A stretch of 64,000 nt of DNA. It comes from Enchytraeus crypticus (Eukaryota; Annelida; Clitellata; Enchytraeida; Enchytraeidae). The notes below the pieces were generated by a model. That model was not told where the DNA came from and made no database searches. It saw nothing but the letters and a program-made list of their open reading frames with translations. The translations under genes were made by a program, and so were the position numbers. Where the stretch lies: the NCBI GenBank assembly GCA_905160935.1, contig CAJHZI010000550.1, positions 124,001 to 188,000 on the forward strand, given 5' to 3'. Positions 1 through 8,232 of the stretch are shown here, piece by piece. The number at the start of each line of letters is the position of its first letter. Position 1 is the first letter of the stretch.

Positions 1-114
1 AAGGCAGCCATGGACTATCAGATGAACTTGAGAGCTGATCTAGGAGGCACAGAGATCTTGAGACCATTAACTGATCTCTACCGCCAACCAGTGATGAAGA
101 GCCATCCTAGAAAG
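1..114 (+). CDS. VWA5A-like: VWA5A-like gene, exon encoding part of the von Willebrand A domain (5' cut by window)
   Basis: The open frame reads through the window start and contains ADLGGTEILRPLTDLYRQP, which fits the late part of the VWA domain of VWA5A-type (VIT plus VWA) proteins, including the D-x-GGTE motif of the metal-ion-dependent adhesion site. It ends at a codon boundary (AAG at 112-114) followed by GTTGTC as donor. The next exon with the expected continuation (FILTDG) is at 16911, also in phase 0, so a 16.8-kb intron separates them. The real 5' limit of the exon is not visible. Family assignment is from remembered conservation, not from a search. Confidence 0.75.
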
Positions 115-118
115 GTTG

Positions 119-512
119 TCAGGTGTCAGTGTTGTAGTCGGTGTTGTTGTCTGTGTTGGTTTACACCAACAATTACATTGTCAGTGTTGTTGTCTATGTT
201 GCTGTCCGTGTTGTTGGCAGTGTTGTTGACTGTGTTGGTGTCAGTGTTGTTCTCTGTGTTGTCAGTGTTGTTGTCAATGTTGTTGTCAGTGTTGTGGTCA
301 GTATTGTTGTCAGTGTTGTTGTCAGTGTTTTTGTAAGTGTTTTTGTAAGTGATATTGTTAGTGTTGTTGTCAGTGTTGCTGTCCGTGTTGTTGGCAGTGT
401 TGTTGTCAGTGTTATTGTAAGTGTTGTTGTCAGTGTTGCTGTCAGTGTTGTTGTCAGTGTTATTGTCTGTGTTGTTGTCAGTGTTATTGTCAGTGTTGTT
501 ATTGTGAGGAGA
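119..512 (+). repeat. Minisatellite, ~15-bp GTTGTTGTCAGTGTT-type unit
   Basis: A tandem array of degenerate 15-bp units (TGTTGTTGTCAGTGT and variants) begins directly after the splice donor at 115. The valine- and leucine-rich open frames crossing it on both strands follow from the period being a multiple of three and are not taken as genes. Confidence 0.9.
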
Positions 513-689
513 TTTTCAGATATTCTTAAGATTAACACTTTACAGTGCGTCCATGGTGATCACAAATTATGATAATGATGAAGAAATCCAATCAATCAAT
601 CAATTGATCAAGAGTCGATCCTTCAGTCATCTGAAGTCTCTGAAGTCTTTTATTCTTCTGTACATCCGTCATGCTGCTGCATGAGTTAC

Positions 690-880
690 CCGTGTTGTGT
701 CCGGGTTGCTGAAGAATAGACCGACTGTGGACTGCACTTGTCGTAAAAGGCGACTAGAGCACTAAGATCCAAACCAATGTCTGAATGGGCATTCGGTTGG
801 TGAGCGCCTTGGTTCCTGTTGTCTAATCCTGACCCTAGCCCAACTGGGATCAAGGGAAGATGATGATGATGACGTTGATG
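690..880 (+). mobile_element. Short GAT-tailed retroelement (internally deleted LINE derivative)
   Basis: It starts near CCGTGTTGTGTCCGGGTTGC, contains GGGCATTCGGTTGGTGAGCGCC, and ends CTGGGATCAAGGGAAGATGATGATG. Other copies in the window lie near 17225, 21320, 24108, 26740, 43990, 44310, 52275, 59758 and 62970. Comparison with 27780-28070 and 63350-64000 suggests these short copies join the two ends of a longer LINE. Confidence 0.8.
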
Positions 881-924
881 ACTGTGATGTTATGACATTA
901 GCTGTGGATGTTGCAGACAGGTCT

Positions 925-1060
925 CTGTTGACTTATGTACGTATGTGTGTGTGATACGCATTGTTATATGTGTTTAACAACTGTTATATGTGTGTATGAT
1001 ACGCGTTGTTATATGTGTTTAATAACTGTTATGTGTGTGTAATGTGTATGGCACGAGTTG
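925..1060 (+). repeat. Imperfect tandem repeat, TGTTATATGTGTTTAA units
   Basis: Two to three imperfect copies of a ~55-bp unit (GTGATACGC..TTGTTATATGTGTTTAA.AACTGTTATATGTG) lie just 5' of the hAT end. Confidence 0.6.
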
Positions 1061-1508
1061 ATATCTAATGGTTCAGTTTTGACATTAATACTGGTATCAG
1101 GGTTGGGTTTTTGCCATGGCAAAAAGGGTTTTTGCCAGGACACTGGCAAAAACCGGTAAAAACCATGTCAAAAACTGGCAAAAACCGGCAAAAACTGGCA
1201 AAAACCGGCTTAAACGCTAAGACTGGAATAGAAATATTTTATGCTTGTAAATGTATTATATCGTTCACAACATAAACTTTATAAGTTAAATTCGATGTTG
1301 GAAACGTTAACATACAATTTAATATCAATTTGCTACTCACATATAAAAAAAACTAATTCTTTAGAACTTGCTTCACAGTATTTGAAATTCTAGGTTACCG
1401 TAACTTACCTAGCTTGTTAACACAAAATTACTGTTAATTAAATTAATTATAGAACAGCTTAGGCTCTTAGCAGATTTTTTTATTTGCAGTTCTTTTATTT
1501 CTATCAGT

Positions 1509-1690
1509 AGTAGTATACAATGCGGGATTACGCTACCGTTTTGCATTTCTAGAACGACCTCTTTTTATAGCAATTTATTTACTATTTTTGTCTCGCTCTC
1601 CCCGTTCGCTCACCAAAATACTAAATAAACTACTATAAAAATCGTTCTAGAATTGCAAAATAGTAGCGTAATCCCGCATTGTATACTACT
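1509..1690. repeat. Self-complementary 182-bp hairpin at the left tip
   Basis: The first ~78 bases (AGTAGTATACAATGCGGGAT..) pair with the last ~78 with few mismatches, around a central GC-richer stretch (CTCGCTCTCCCCGTTCGCTC). The right end has the same palindrome at 14874-15055 with the centre inverted, as expected if the palindrome belongs to the TIR rather than being two independent insertions. Confidence 0.85.
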
Positions 1691-1825
1691 TCTATCTGAT
1701 AAAAAGTATAAAATATATATATATATATAATATTAATCTCTATTCATACAAGCCAAACCGATCAAAAGTATAAAATATATATAATATTAATCCCTATTCA
1801 TACAAGCTAAACCGATCAAAAGTCT

Positions 1826-1998
1826 TTAGAATACAATCGGTCTAATATGAATACCATCATCCATCACAACACCCTTTGTATATAACGGAGATAACCCTAC
1901 TTTATTCTGTTCGTATGTTTTCATCTCTTTCTGATCAAACCGAAAACCCTTATTAATACCATTAATAGCCTCACCTTTAAACAGACATTGTATATATT
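1826..1998 (-). pseudogene. C-terminal polymerase fragment duplicated in the left TIR
   Basis: The minus-strand frame encodes IQCLFKGEAINGINKGFRFD and onward to a stop at 1826, matching the end of the DNA polymerase frame at the right end. It ends VVMDDGIHIRPIVF, whereas the right copy is diverted by a 41-bp inverted duplication. The left TIR therefore probably keeps the ancestral C-terminus. The open frame continues to 2035 outside the TIR, but that part does not match the polymerase. Confidence 0.75.
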
Positions 1999-2364
1999 CA
2001 ATCTTCCGGTTTGCTAGCCTTGTAACATTAGCCAAGGGTTATTGGCTTGGCACCGTTTAGTGCATCTTTTATTTGTTATCGTGCTCAGATATTTAAGTTT
2101 TACGCTTTATATACAGTATTTAATCTCGTGTAATGTTATATAATATCTCATCGTGAAAGTTTTAGTGAAACTTTCAGTGAAACTTTCTGTGAAATATTCT
2201 GCATAGTTCGCACGTACCATTGAGATGAGTCATTTACTCGACAACAACACCAGACACTGAGGAGTAGGTGTTAGAATTATTACGTTGTCATACTGTCTCA
2301 ATATCGCTAACGCGCCGTTCATAGTGATTGCACATATCGCGCTTTAACAAGCAGCTAACAAGGA

Positions 2365-2447
2365 GGCATGATGGCCGAGTGGTTAAGGCGTCAGATTGTG
2401 TATCTGGTGGGCTATGCCCGTCGTGGGTTCAATTCCCACTCATGCCA
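2365..2447 (+). tRNA. Class-II tRNA-like gene, anticodon GTG, inside the Maverick
   Basis: Perfect 7-bp acceptor stem (GGCATGA / TCATGCC) with discriminator A at 2447. D arm GCC..GGC with A-box TGGCCGAGTGG at 2372-2382. Anticodon stem TCAGA/TCTGG (one G-T pair) with 7-base loop TTGTGTA, which places anticodon GTG at 2398-2400. A long variable arm GGGC-TAT-GCCC is at 2409-2419, and the T arm GTGGG-TTCAATT-CCCAC at 2423-2439 carries the B-box. The body is leucine/serine-like (A73 favours leucine), but the anticodon would read histidine codons. No intron, no encoded CCA, and no TTTT terminator nearby. The flanks 2036-2364 and 2448-2746 hold no recognisable gene, only short GTGAAACTTTC repeats (~2150-2190) and TAGGCCTATA repeats (~2630-2695). 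Confidence 0.8.
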
Positions 2448-2746
2448 GGCCCTAATCCTGAACCTCCAAAATTGTGCTGTTTCAAAAAAAGTTATTAAGC
2501 ATTTAGTACTTGATGTATAATTAAACGTTGCTAACAAAAAACTTGAATTTTACATTTTGCATTTTACCTCTACAACAATTTACGGCAAGTATCCCTTCCC
2601 TTTTACGCAGCAACCTTTCTATATACATTAGGCCTATACAAATCTTGAACCGTGATTAGATTAATCGGGTCTCTTTTCTATGTGTTAGGCCTATATAAGT
2701 TTTGAACGGATATCCATTCATTAAACTTATTACTATAGCCACTTAA

Positions 2747-3538
2747 CTAAAGCTTGTTCAACACCATTAATTTTCTTCTTATTACTTTCTCTATTCTATA
2801 TATTTCTTGTTTAGTCTTTTGTAATGCTTGTCCTTTCTCGAAGACACCCTTTATTCGGCTAATTCTTACTTTATCTCCAACTTTAAACGTTGGTTTTACT
2901 AAACCCTTTTCAGTAAATGGTTTCGTTTCAAAACTAGTTAACTTACTGCACTTAACAGGAATCATACCAATACTACTATGAACCGTATTATTATACTCAG
3001 AAATCAATCTATCTAGCTGATCAACCCAGTTTCTAGTATTTTCAGCTGTAAATCTTTTCCACATCTTCTCTTTTAACGTCCTATTCACCCTTTCAACTAC
3101 ACAAGATTTATGCTCTCCAAAAGTAGAATATCTATTTATATTATTTTCCTGTAGCCACTGATCCATAATTTTATTATAAAATTCTTTACCTTGATCCACC
3201 CATATATGTCTAGGTCTCTTACCCGAATCCTTTACTATATGTTTAAACGCTTCAGTCACAGTTTCACCCTTTTTATCTTTCAAAGGTACACTCCATACAT
3301 ATTTTGAATATACGTCAATAACATTTAACATGTATTTATAACCTTTATTTACCGTACTCCATTCTTGCATATGCACTAGATCAGCACCCCAAATATCATC
3401 CACAGCATAAACTTCTACTTTTCTCCTTTCAAACTTCCTTCTAACAGGTTTATGTAATTCTTCAGCCAGTTGTTCAAAGGGGCCAATTAAGACCCCTTCT
3501 TCCAGTTTTTTGCATTTATACCAAGCCCAAATCTTGCT
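2747..3538 (-). CDS. int: Maverick integrase, rve (retroviral-type) DDE family
   Basis: The product catalyses strand transfer of element ends into host DNA. Numbering from GTG at 3403, the catalytic triad is D8 (WGADLVHMQ), D70 (HIWVDQGKEF) and E104 (VVERVNRTLKEKMW), with 33 residues between D70 and E104. The C-terminal part (FKVGDKVRISRIKGVFEKG) resembles the SH3/chromo-like tail of Polinton integrases. The frame stays open upstream to 3538 and reads family-like HKPVRRKFERRKVEV before the catalytic core, overlapping the PLA2 gene by 52 bases in another frame. There is no ATG before D8 (the first is at residue 12), so expression would need a non-ATG start, splicing or frameshifting from the PLA2 gene. 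No N-terminal HHCC zinc finger is present. No internal stop from 3538 to 2747. Confidence 0.88.
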   Translation of the reverse strand, partial: SKIWAWYKCKKLEEGVLIGPFEQLAEELHKPVRRKFERRKVEVYAVDDIWGADLVHMQEWSTVNKGYKYMLNVIDVYSKYVWSVPLKDKKGETVTEAFKHIVKDSGKRPRHIWVDQGKEFYNKIMDQWLQENNINRYSTFGEHKSCVVERVNRTLKEKMWKRFTAENTRNWVDQLDRLISEYNNTVHSSIGMIPVKCSKLTSFETKPFTEKGLVKPTFKVGDKVRISRIKGVFEKGQALQKTKQEIYRIEKVIRRKLMVLNKL

Positions 3539-4038
3539 TTATTCTTCATAATATGATATACTAATTTTGCCATGTTTCTTTGAGTACTGTCAAATTTAGG
3601 ATCATTAGAAATTTCATAGGTCCTATGAGCTAAAGCTTCATCGCTTATGTTTCTACTAGCCGTATCCGTATTGTCTGTATAAAATTGATCATGTAACTTG
3701 CACATTTTATCCAACTCCTTAACTCCCTTGTATCCTTCTCTATTCCTCTGTTCATACTTTGTACCAGGGCCGAAATAAGAATACTTATTTTGATTATTAA
3801 AGGACCCATTATTTACATATTCTCCTTGACTTGTCGGTAAATGTAGTTCACCAACAGTATTTCCTATTTTTGATAGAACGTCATTAAATACACCTTGGCC
3901 GCTTTTGGCTGCGATGAATTTACATCTTTGCTTACCACATAGTGTACATACAGCAATTAACATTTTTCTGTTATTTTTAGAAACTCTTTCTTGTATATTT
4001 GTTGAATCAGTTACTGTTCTACATTTTAAGCAGTACAT
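3487..4038 (-). CDS. Zinc-ribbon plus parvovirus-VP1-like phospholipase A2 protein
   Basis: Numbering from ATG at 4038 (an earlier TTG at 4044 is less likely), residues 3-34 form a zinc ribbon with Cys3, Cys6, Cys31 and Cys34 (YCLKC..VCTLCGKQRCKF), similar to DUF5679-type ribbons. A secreted-PLA2-like domain follows: calcium-loop motif YFGPGT at 88-93 and the catalytic His-Asp pair at 116-117 (CKLHDQFY), then two further helices. In parvoviruses this domain hydrolyses phospholipids to breach the endosome during entry; Polintons and adintoviruses are known to carry relatives. The frame is intact. It lies just downstream of the capsid gene on the same strand, consistent with a virion component, and its 3' end overlaps the integrase frame. 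Confidence 0.85.
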   Translation of the reverse strand: MYCLKCRTVTDSTNIQERVSKNNRKMLIAVCTLCGKQRCKFIAAKSGQGVFNDVLSKIGNTVGELHLPTSQGEYVNNGSFNNQNKYSYFGPGTKYEQRNREGYKGVKELDKMCKLHDQFYTDNTDTASRNISDEALAHRTYEISNDPKFDSTQRNMAKLVYHIMKNKARFGLGINAKNWKKGS

Positions 4039-4042
4039 TTCC

Positions 4043-4113
4043 AACTTTGTTGTCGCAGAACTTTGTTCTGATTTACCGGTTTTAAAACCGGGAAAGATCT
4101 GACAGACTGTCAG
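4043..4113 (-). promoter_or_regulatory. Intergenic palindromes between capsid and PLA2 genes
   Basis: Three small palindromes stand between the capsid stop and the PLA2 start: CTGACA-GAC-TGTCAG (4099-4113), a perfect 16-mer CCGGTTTTAAAACCGG (4076-4091), and CAGAA-CTTTG-TTCTG inside a 33-base segment (4043-4075) repeated with one mismatch at 8235-8267, the protease 3' end. Termination or RNA processing is possible; function is inferred only from position. Confidence 0.4.
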
Positions 4114-4133
4114 TATTTACTGACTCCAAAGCC

Positions 4134-5496
4134 TTAATAACTTTCCATCCTTGGTGTTTGTCCATCAGATGTTAATCTAAATAATCTATCTGATATTATT
4201 ATAGCGTGTAGATGAGTTTCTGCAGGTATAGGCTGTTCAAATTTTAGTCCTAGACTAATGGTCATTACGTTAGATCTTACGTGTTCACTTTGATGTCTTA
4301 CGTCAAATAATATAATAGGATATAACTCCTTGTAACTAACTAAATTTATTTGATTGCCACCTATTAAATTATTTATTCCATAATAATCTTTCTTAAAATT
4401 TTCAGCCATTTCATAAATTTTCACGTAATCATTCTTTGCGTAATCTATATCTATGTAGTCTGATGGATATCTATCTCCATTTAATTTAACACAGGCTGAA
4501 CTTAAATTGACATGATCAAATATTGCGGGGTTTTGTTCTTGGGTACGAGTCTTATCAGTTTGAAAGGAAAGTATTATCCATCTTGGTTTTTCTACACCAG
4601 CTGAACTATTTAGCATCCAGTTAAAACTACGAACATTTGGATTTACAGTAGTATGCTCATCGCTTCTAGTACAAAAATGTAATAGAATTAGTGCTTTATT
4701 TTTCACTAATTCTAAGAGTTGAGTTCTTTTAACTGGAGATGGTATTACTTGCGGAATAATCCATCTAATATCATTTAATAATATTTTACCTGCAGGAACC
4801 CCATTTGCCCTGTGTATTGGTAAATCATCGCTACCTCTTGTGAATTTCAAAATGTGTTCCATATTATATAAGACCTTGTCATATTCTGAGAATCCAAAAA
4901 TGTGAGAAAAGGTATAATGAATGAGAAGTTTCCTCTAGGATCAGAACTCATAAGAAGTTTCCTACGAACAGAAAACCCTGATTAAAATTATTATTTCTAG
5001 TAGGCCTATAACCTGCTGCAGGTGCAGCAGCAGATGCATTAAATTCCTCACTATCGGCATTAGAAGATGTATCTTTGGACCTACATTGTTTAAGACCTGT
5101 ACTACTATTAAAATCATCTGGATAAATTAGATAACCTAACATTGATGTAGTTTGTCCAGGAAAATTTAATGTTTCCATTATTTGCCCACCTAACCTGTAC
5201 TCAAGACTTGAAAACATATACATTACAGCATTGTTAATTAAAGCTATTTGTGCATCAGCTGCAAAAGGATTATTATTATCGTTTCTAACTAGCTGACCCT
5301 TTACCTCAATATAACTTTGAGAAGGAATATAATAAGCATCGCTAGCAGGAGTTCTAATTTCAATTGTATGCCCAAAGTTATTAAAATCAGCTTTACTTTG
5401 AGGAATGAAAGTTTTATAATCTTTTCTTTCAATACTGTTATCAACAAGTATTTCACTTTGTAATATAAGTGCATCATTATCTATTTCAGTCTGCAT
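4134..5496 (-). pseudogene. mcp: Double-jelly-roll major capsid protein (hexon-like), broken
   Basis: The N-terminal piece (ATG 5496 to stop at 4948, 182 aa) and C-terminal piece (4862 to 4134, 242 aa) lie consecutively and match the two halves of a Polinton capsid protein, the hexon relative that forms the shell. Recognisable family stretches are GQIMETLNFPG in the first part and EKPRWIILSFQT, NPAIFDHVNLSSACVKLNGD and IIISDRLF in the second. Between ~4960 and ~4870 the family-like reading moves through all three frames, so at least two frameshifts are present, near a short duplication of AGAAGTTTCCT (4927-4962). The start context is AGTAAATG. Total length would suit a small capsid protein (~450 aa). 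Confidence 0.85.
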
Positions 5497-5504
5497 TTAC
5501 TAGT

Positions 5505-5828
5505 TTAAAATCTTTTAATACCACTACCCAGCGTCAATCTTTCCAATATTTGTTGTGAACTAGGATCTAACTCCTTCTTCTTATCAGTAGAGAGTTTATT
5601 AATTAAAGCTTTACTTCCTTCTGTAAGAGCCAAACCTCCTACTTCTCCTACAGCCTTTAACATTGGTTTAGCAATCAAATTCTTATTTTGAAATATATAA
5701 CGACCAATCCCTTTCAGGATATCCCATACAAAGCCAGAACCGTATACCATTTTTCCTTTGGATGTGTACAGAAGTTTGTTCTGGACCCCCGAAGGGGTGT
5801 ACATTTGATTTTTCTTTTTTATAATCAT
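5505..5828 (-). CDS. Small basic virion-associated protein candidate (pX/pVI-like position)
   Basis: A 107-aa protein starting with ATG at 5828 in the context TATAAATG and ending 8 bp before the capsid gene. The N-terminus is lysine-rich (MIIKKKNQMY); a Gly-Ser-Gly-Phe stretch precedes an amphipathic helix (VWDILKGIGRYIFQNKN), with a second helix GLALTEGSKALINKL. Polintons and adintoviruses commonly carry a small basic core or minor capsid protein beside the capsid gene; that role is inferred from position and composition only. Frame intact. Confidence 0.55.
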   Translation of the reverse strand: MIIKKKNQMYTPSGVQNKLLYTSKGKMVYGSGFVWDILKGIGRYIFQNKNLIAKPMLKAVGEVGGLALTEGSKALINKLSTDKKKELDPSSQQILERLTLGSGIKRF

Positions 5829-5833
5829 TTATA

Positions 5834-6543
5834 TTACAACTTTTCTCTAATCAGTATATCAATAATAATTTCTTCTCCCATTAGTTCAATAGGTATCTTG
5901 ATCTGTCAATCAGATCCTAATACTTTGTATATCAGGTCTTCCTACAACTGAAAGAAATATTAATTCAGGACTTGGTCTCTCTATTACTTTATATCCTGGA
6001 CTTACTCTTTGTGTAAAGTTATAAATAACATTTGATCGAGAACCATTAACATAAGTACCAATAATGATATCACAGTGTACCAGTATTGAGATTACTTTTT
6101 CTATATCTATAACGTTTGGTGATAGATGTGTACCTACACCTAACTTTTCATTTGTAAATCCTAAAATTTTAGCTATTGAATTTTCCACTCCAAAATCAAC
6201 CATATAGTTTTCATTAGATATGACAAGTATTGTTTTAAACGTTGGTTTGTAAAAGTCAAGTACAATCTCTGGATTGTACTGATAGCTGCATTTCTCGATG
6301 TATTTTCACATTAATTCCATTCAACGAGTAAGCACCTTTATCAAATGTAATAGTTTTCCAACTAACTCCCTTATCTGTAGAGTATGTAAACTTATTATTA
6401 GTTTCTGTAATATTTGGTATAGCGTTATAAGTGTATAGTGATAGAAAGGCTGCTTCATATCTTTTGCTTGTATTAAGATATATTGGTGGATTTAGAATTG
6501 TGGTAAAATCGGTTGTATGACTGGTCAATGTTAGCTTTGCCAT
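5834..6543 (-). pseudogene. Single-jelly-roll minor capsid (penton) protein, broken
   Basis: Starts with ATG at 6543 (MAKLTLTSHTTDF). The first piece (to 6256) has PPIYLNTSKRYEAAFLSLYTYN and SWKTITFDKGAYSLNGINVKI; the second open piece (6203-5910) has ILGFTNEKLGVGTHLSPNV, SRSNVIYNF and GYKVIERPSPELIF. These are ordered landmarks of the Polinton penton protein that forms the fivefold vertices. The frame changes between 6256 and 6203 and again after 5910, where the family-like end (MGEEIIIDILIREKL) lies in a different frame and stops at 5834. So there are at least two frameshifts. Confidence 0.78.
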
Positions 6544-6582
6544 TTGTATTTATATATCTTTATTTAAAAAGATATAAAAGAC

Positions 6583-6627
6583 GTTACATGTAATGTAACT
6601 GTACTTTAGGACGTGACCAGAGGTCAC
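6583..6627 (-). terminator. Pair of intergenic stem-loops upstream of the penton gene
   Basis: GTTACAT-GTA-ATGTAAC (6583-6599) and GTGACC-AGA-GGTCAC (6613-6627) lie between the stop of the AT-hook gene and the penton start. TATATAAAT stands ~7 bases before the penton ATG on the minus strand and could be a promoter element. Function inferred from position. Confidence 0.35.
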
Positions 6628-7452
6628 TAAAGCTTATTACTCTTTAAGATTTGATCGTGGGTATCCTTAGAGATAGTTTTATTGTTCAATAATTCATCTA
6701 AAATAGTAATAATTGTATTATAAACTCCATTATTACCTGCATGATACGATGCAATATATTCTTCTAATTTTTGAAGTAAATCATTTGCATCATTATATAC
6801 TAGTGCGTAGTTTGTCTTAGGTCTCCCTCTTCCACATTTCTTCTTAACAAGTTTCTTTTTCTTTTTACCCTCACCAACTACTTGTTTACTTTCCCGAATA
6901 TACTTTAACCTAGTTTTATATTTATCTAAAGTATTCCTTTGTGATTGATACATCTCTTTCTCTATATCTGACTTCTTAGGTAATCGATCTTCTCTAAATT
7001 CTTGTGCTAAACTTTTTATTTTGGTTGTAACTTCCTTTAGAATTCCAGGTATTTCATCGATGTTAGAAAACGCCTCATGTGGGAGTGGTAAGCTTAAGTC
7101 CTGTAAATTTTCCAAGTCCGATTGATCAAACCCTCTGTTTAAGTCAACTCTTGGAGCTTTAGTAGTAGATTCCTTTGGTTCTGTAAATACGTCTGTAAGA
7201 CCTGACATGTCTTGTATTCCTTGCCTTAAAGCCAGTCTTTGGTCATTAACTCGAAGTACTAAAATATTATTTAGGCTTTGTTTCTCATCAGAAATTGTCT
7301 GCACAGTTTCTTTAGTGCTATTTATAATTGGTTGGAATAATTCTGACTGACTCTCATATGTTTGTTGTTTCCCTACTTTTTCATCTCGGAACATTTCCTT
7401 AAACCTCATTCTTAATCTTACTGTACGTAGCAGGATCAAATTTAACCATCAT
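6627..7452 (-). pseudogene. Conserved Polinton protein with AT-hook-like motif, N-terminus frameshifted
   Basis: The 270-aa open piece has a charged, helix-rich middle (~60-170), a lysine-rich stretch (GEGKKKKKLVKKK), the AT-hook-like GRGRPK, and a C-terminal helical region (NDANDLLQKLEEYIASYHAG.., then ILDELLNNKTISKDTHDQIL). I recognise this layout as a conserved Polinton protein of unknown role; nucleic-acid binding is plausible from the basic stretch. The open frame starts from a TTG; an ATG start at 7452 in another frame gives MMVKFDPATYSKIKNEV and stops at 7399, so a single frameshift near 7400-7430 probably separates the two. Confidence 0.6.
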
Positions 7453-7497
7453 ATTTACTGATTTAAAATTAGTCTTAAGTCATTATATCTATGTACT

Positions 7498-8225
7498 TCA
7501 ATGTATTTTATGTAATTCTTTGTATTTATTAGGAACATATAATGTATCATAATTTAAGAGATATCGTCCACATTCAGGAGGTTCCCAAAGATTGATAACA
7601 GTGTAACCGTGTTTTTTAGACCATGCATTATCACAAAGTTTTTCAAACTCCTCTAAACCCATATCACCCGATATATGTGTATCATAGAAATATTTTACTG
7701 TCTTTTTATCTTGATGAAATAAAATAAATATATTAGCATTTTGACTATTCCATGCTTCTTTAAATGATGCAAGCTTTGACATAAATAAAATGCATTTACA
7801 TTGTTGTGTCTACCTCTACAAAAGTAATCTGTCATAACTTTTTGATCCTCACTCTTAACATCATCGAAAACTACAATATGGGTTTTATCTTTATCAAGTT
7901 CTTCAGGACCTAAATTACTCGACTCATTAGGATTGCACAAAGTAATAATGTCATTTGTTACCCTGTTACGCTTTTTAAATTCCTCGTTACTGTCCTGTAA
8001 ATATCTGTAAGCATCTTGAAAAGGGGTTGTGGTGTATATCATCACGTCATCGTATTTTAGAACTTTATTTAGTAAGAAATTAAGCATCAGGTTAATTTTT
8101 CTACATCCCGTACTACCAGCTATTATCATAAATATATTTTTAGGAAAAATATCAGCATGCTTACTGTGTTTTTTATTATCATATATTTTATTAAGTATTT
8201 GTGAAAAGTCTGTGTTTAGAGCCAT
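7498..8225 (-). pseudogene. A32/FtsK-like genome packaging ATPase, frameshifted with altered Walker A
   Basis: ATG at 8225. The P-loop region reads IIAGSTGCRKINL, where the usual G-K-T core of Walker A is replaced by R-K-I. Walker B is present as THIVVFDDV, followed by CRGRHNNVNAFYLCQS, typical of the packaging ATPase that pumps DNA into the capsid. The frame then shifts near 7745, and the family-like continuation (NANIFILFHQDKKTVKYFYD, then WSKKHGYTVINLWEPPECGR) lies in the next frame to 7498. Altered P-loop plus frameshift imply a dead gene. Confidence 0.85.
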
Positions 8226-8232
8226 TAGTTCT

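Larger units (their letters stand above)
1509..1998 (+). repeat. Left terminal inverted repeat of the Maverick
   Basis: This ~490-bp region is the inverse of ~14522-15055. It consists of a 182-bp palindromic tip (1509-1690), two tandem copies of a ~54-bp AT-rich unit containing CAAGC(T/C)AAACCGATCAAAAG (about 1708-1820), and the reverse complement of the polymerase 3' end. The inner limit is where similarity to the right copy stops, near TATATATT at ~1998. Confidence 0.9.

Noticed and set aside
141-572. 143-aa Val/Ser-rich ORF and its antisense Thr-rich ORF
   Set aside because: Both follow a 15-bp minisatellite whose period keeps all frames open.
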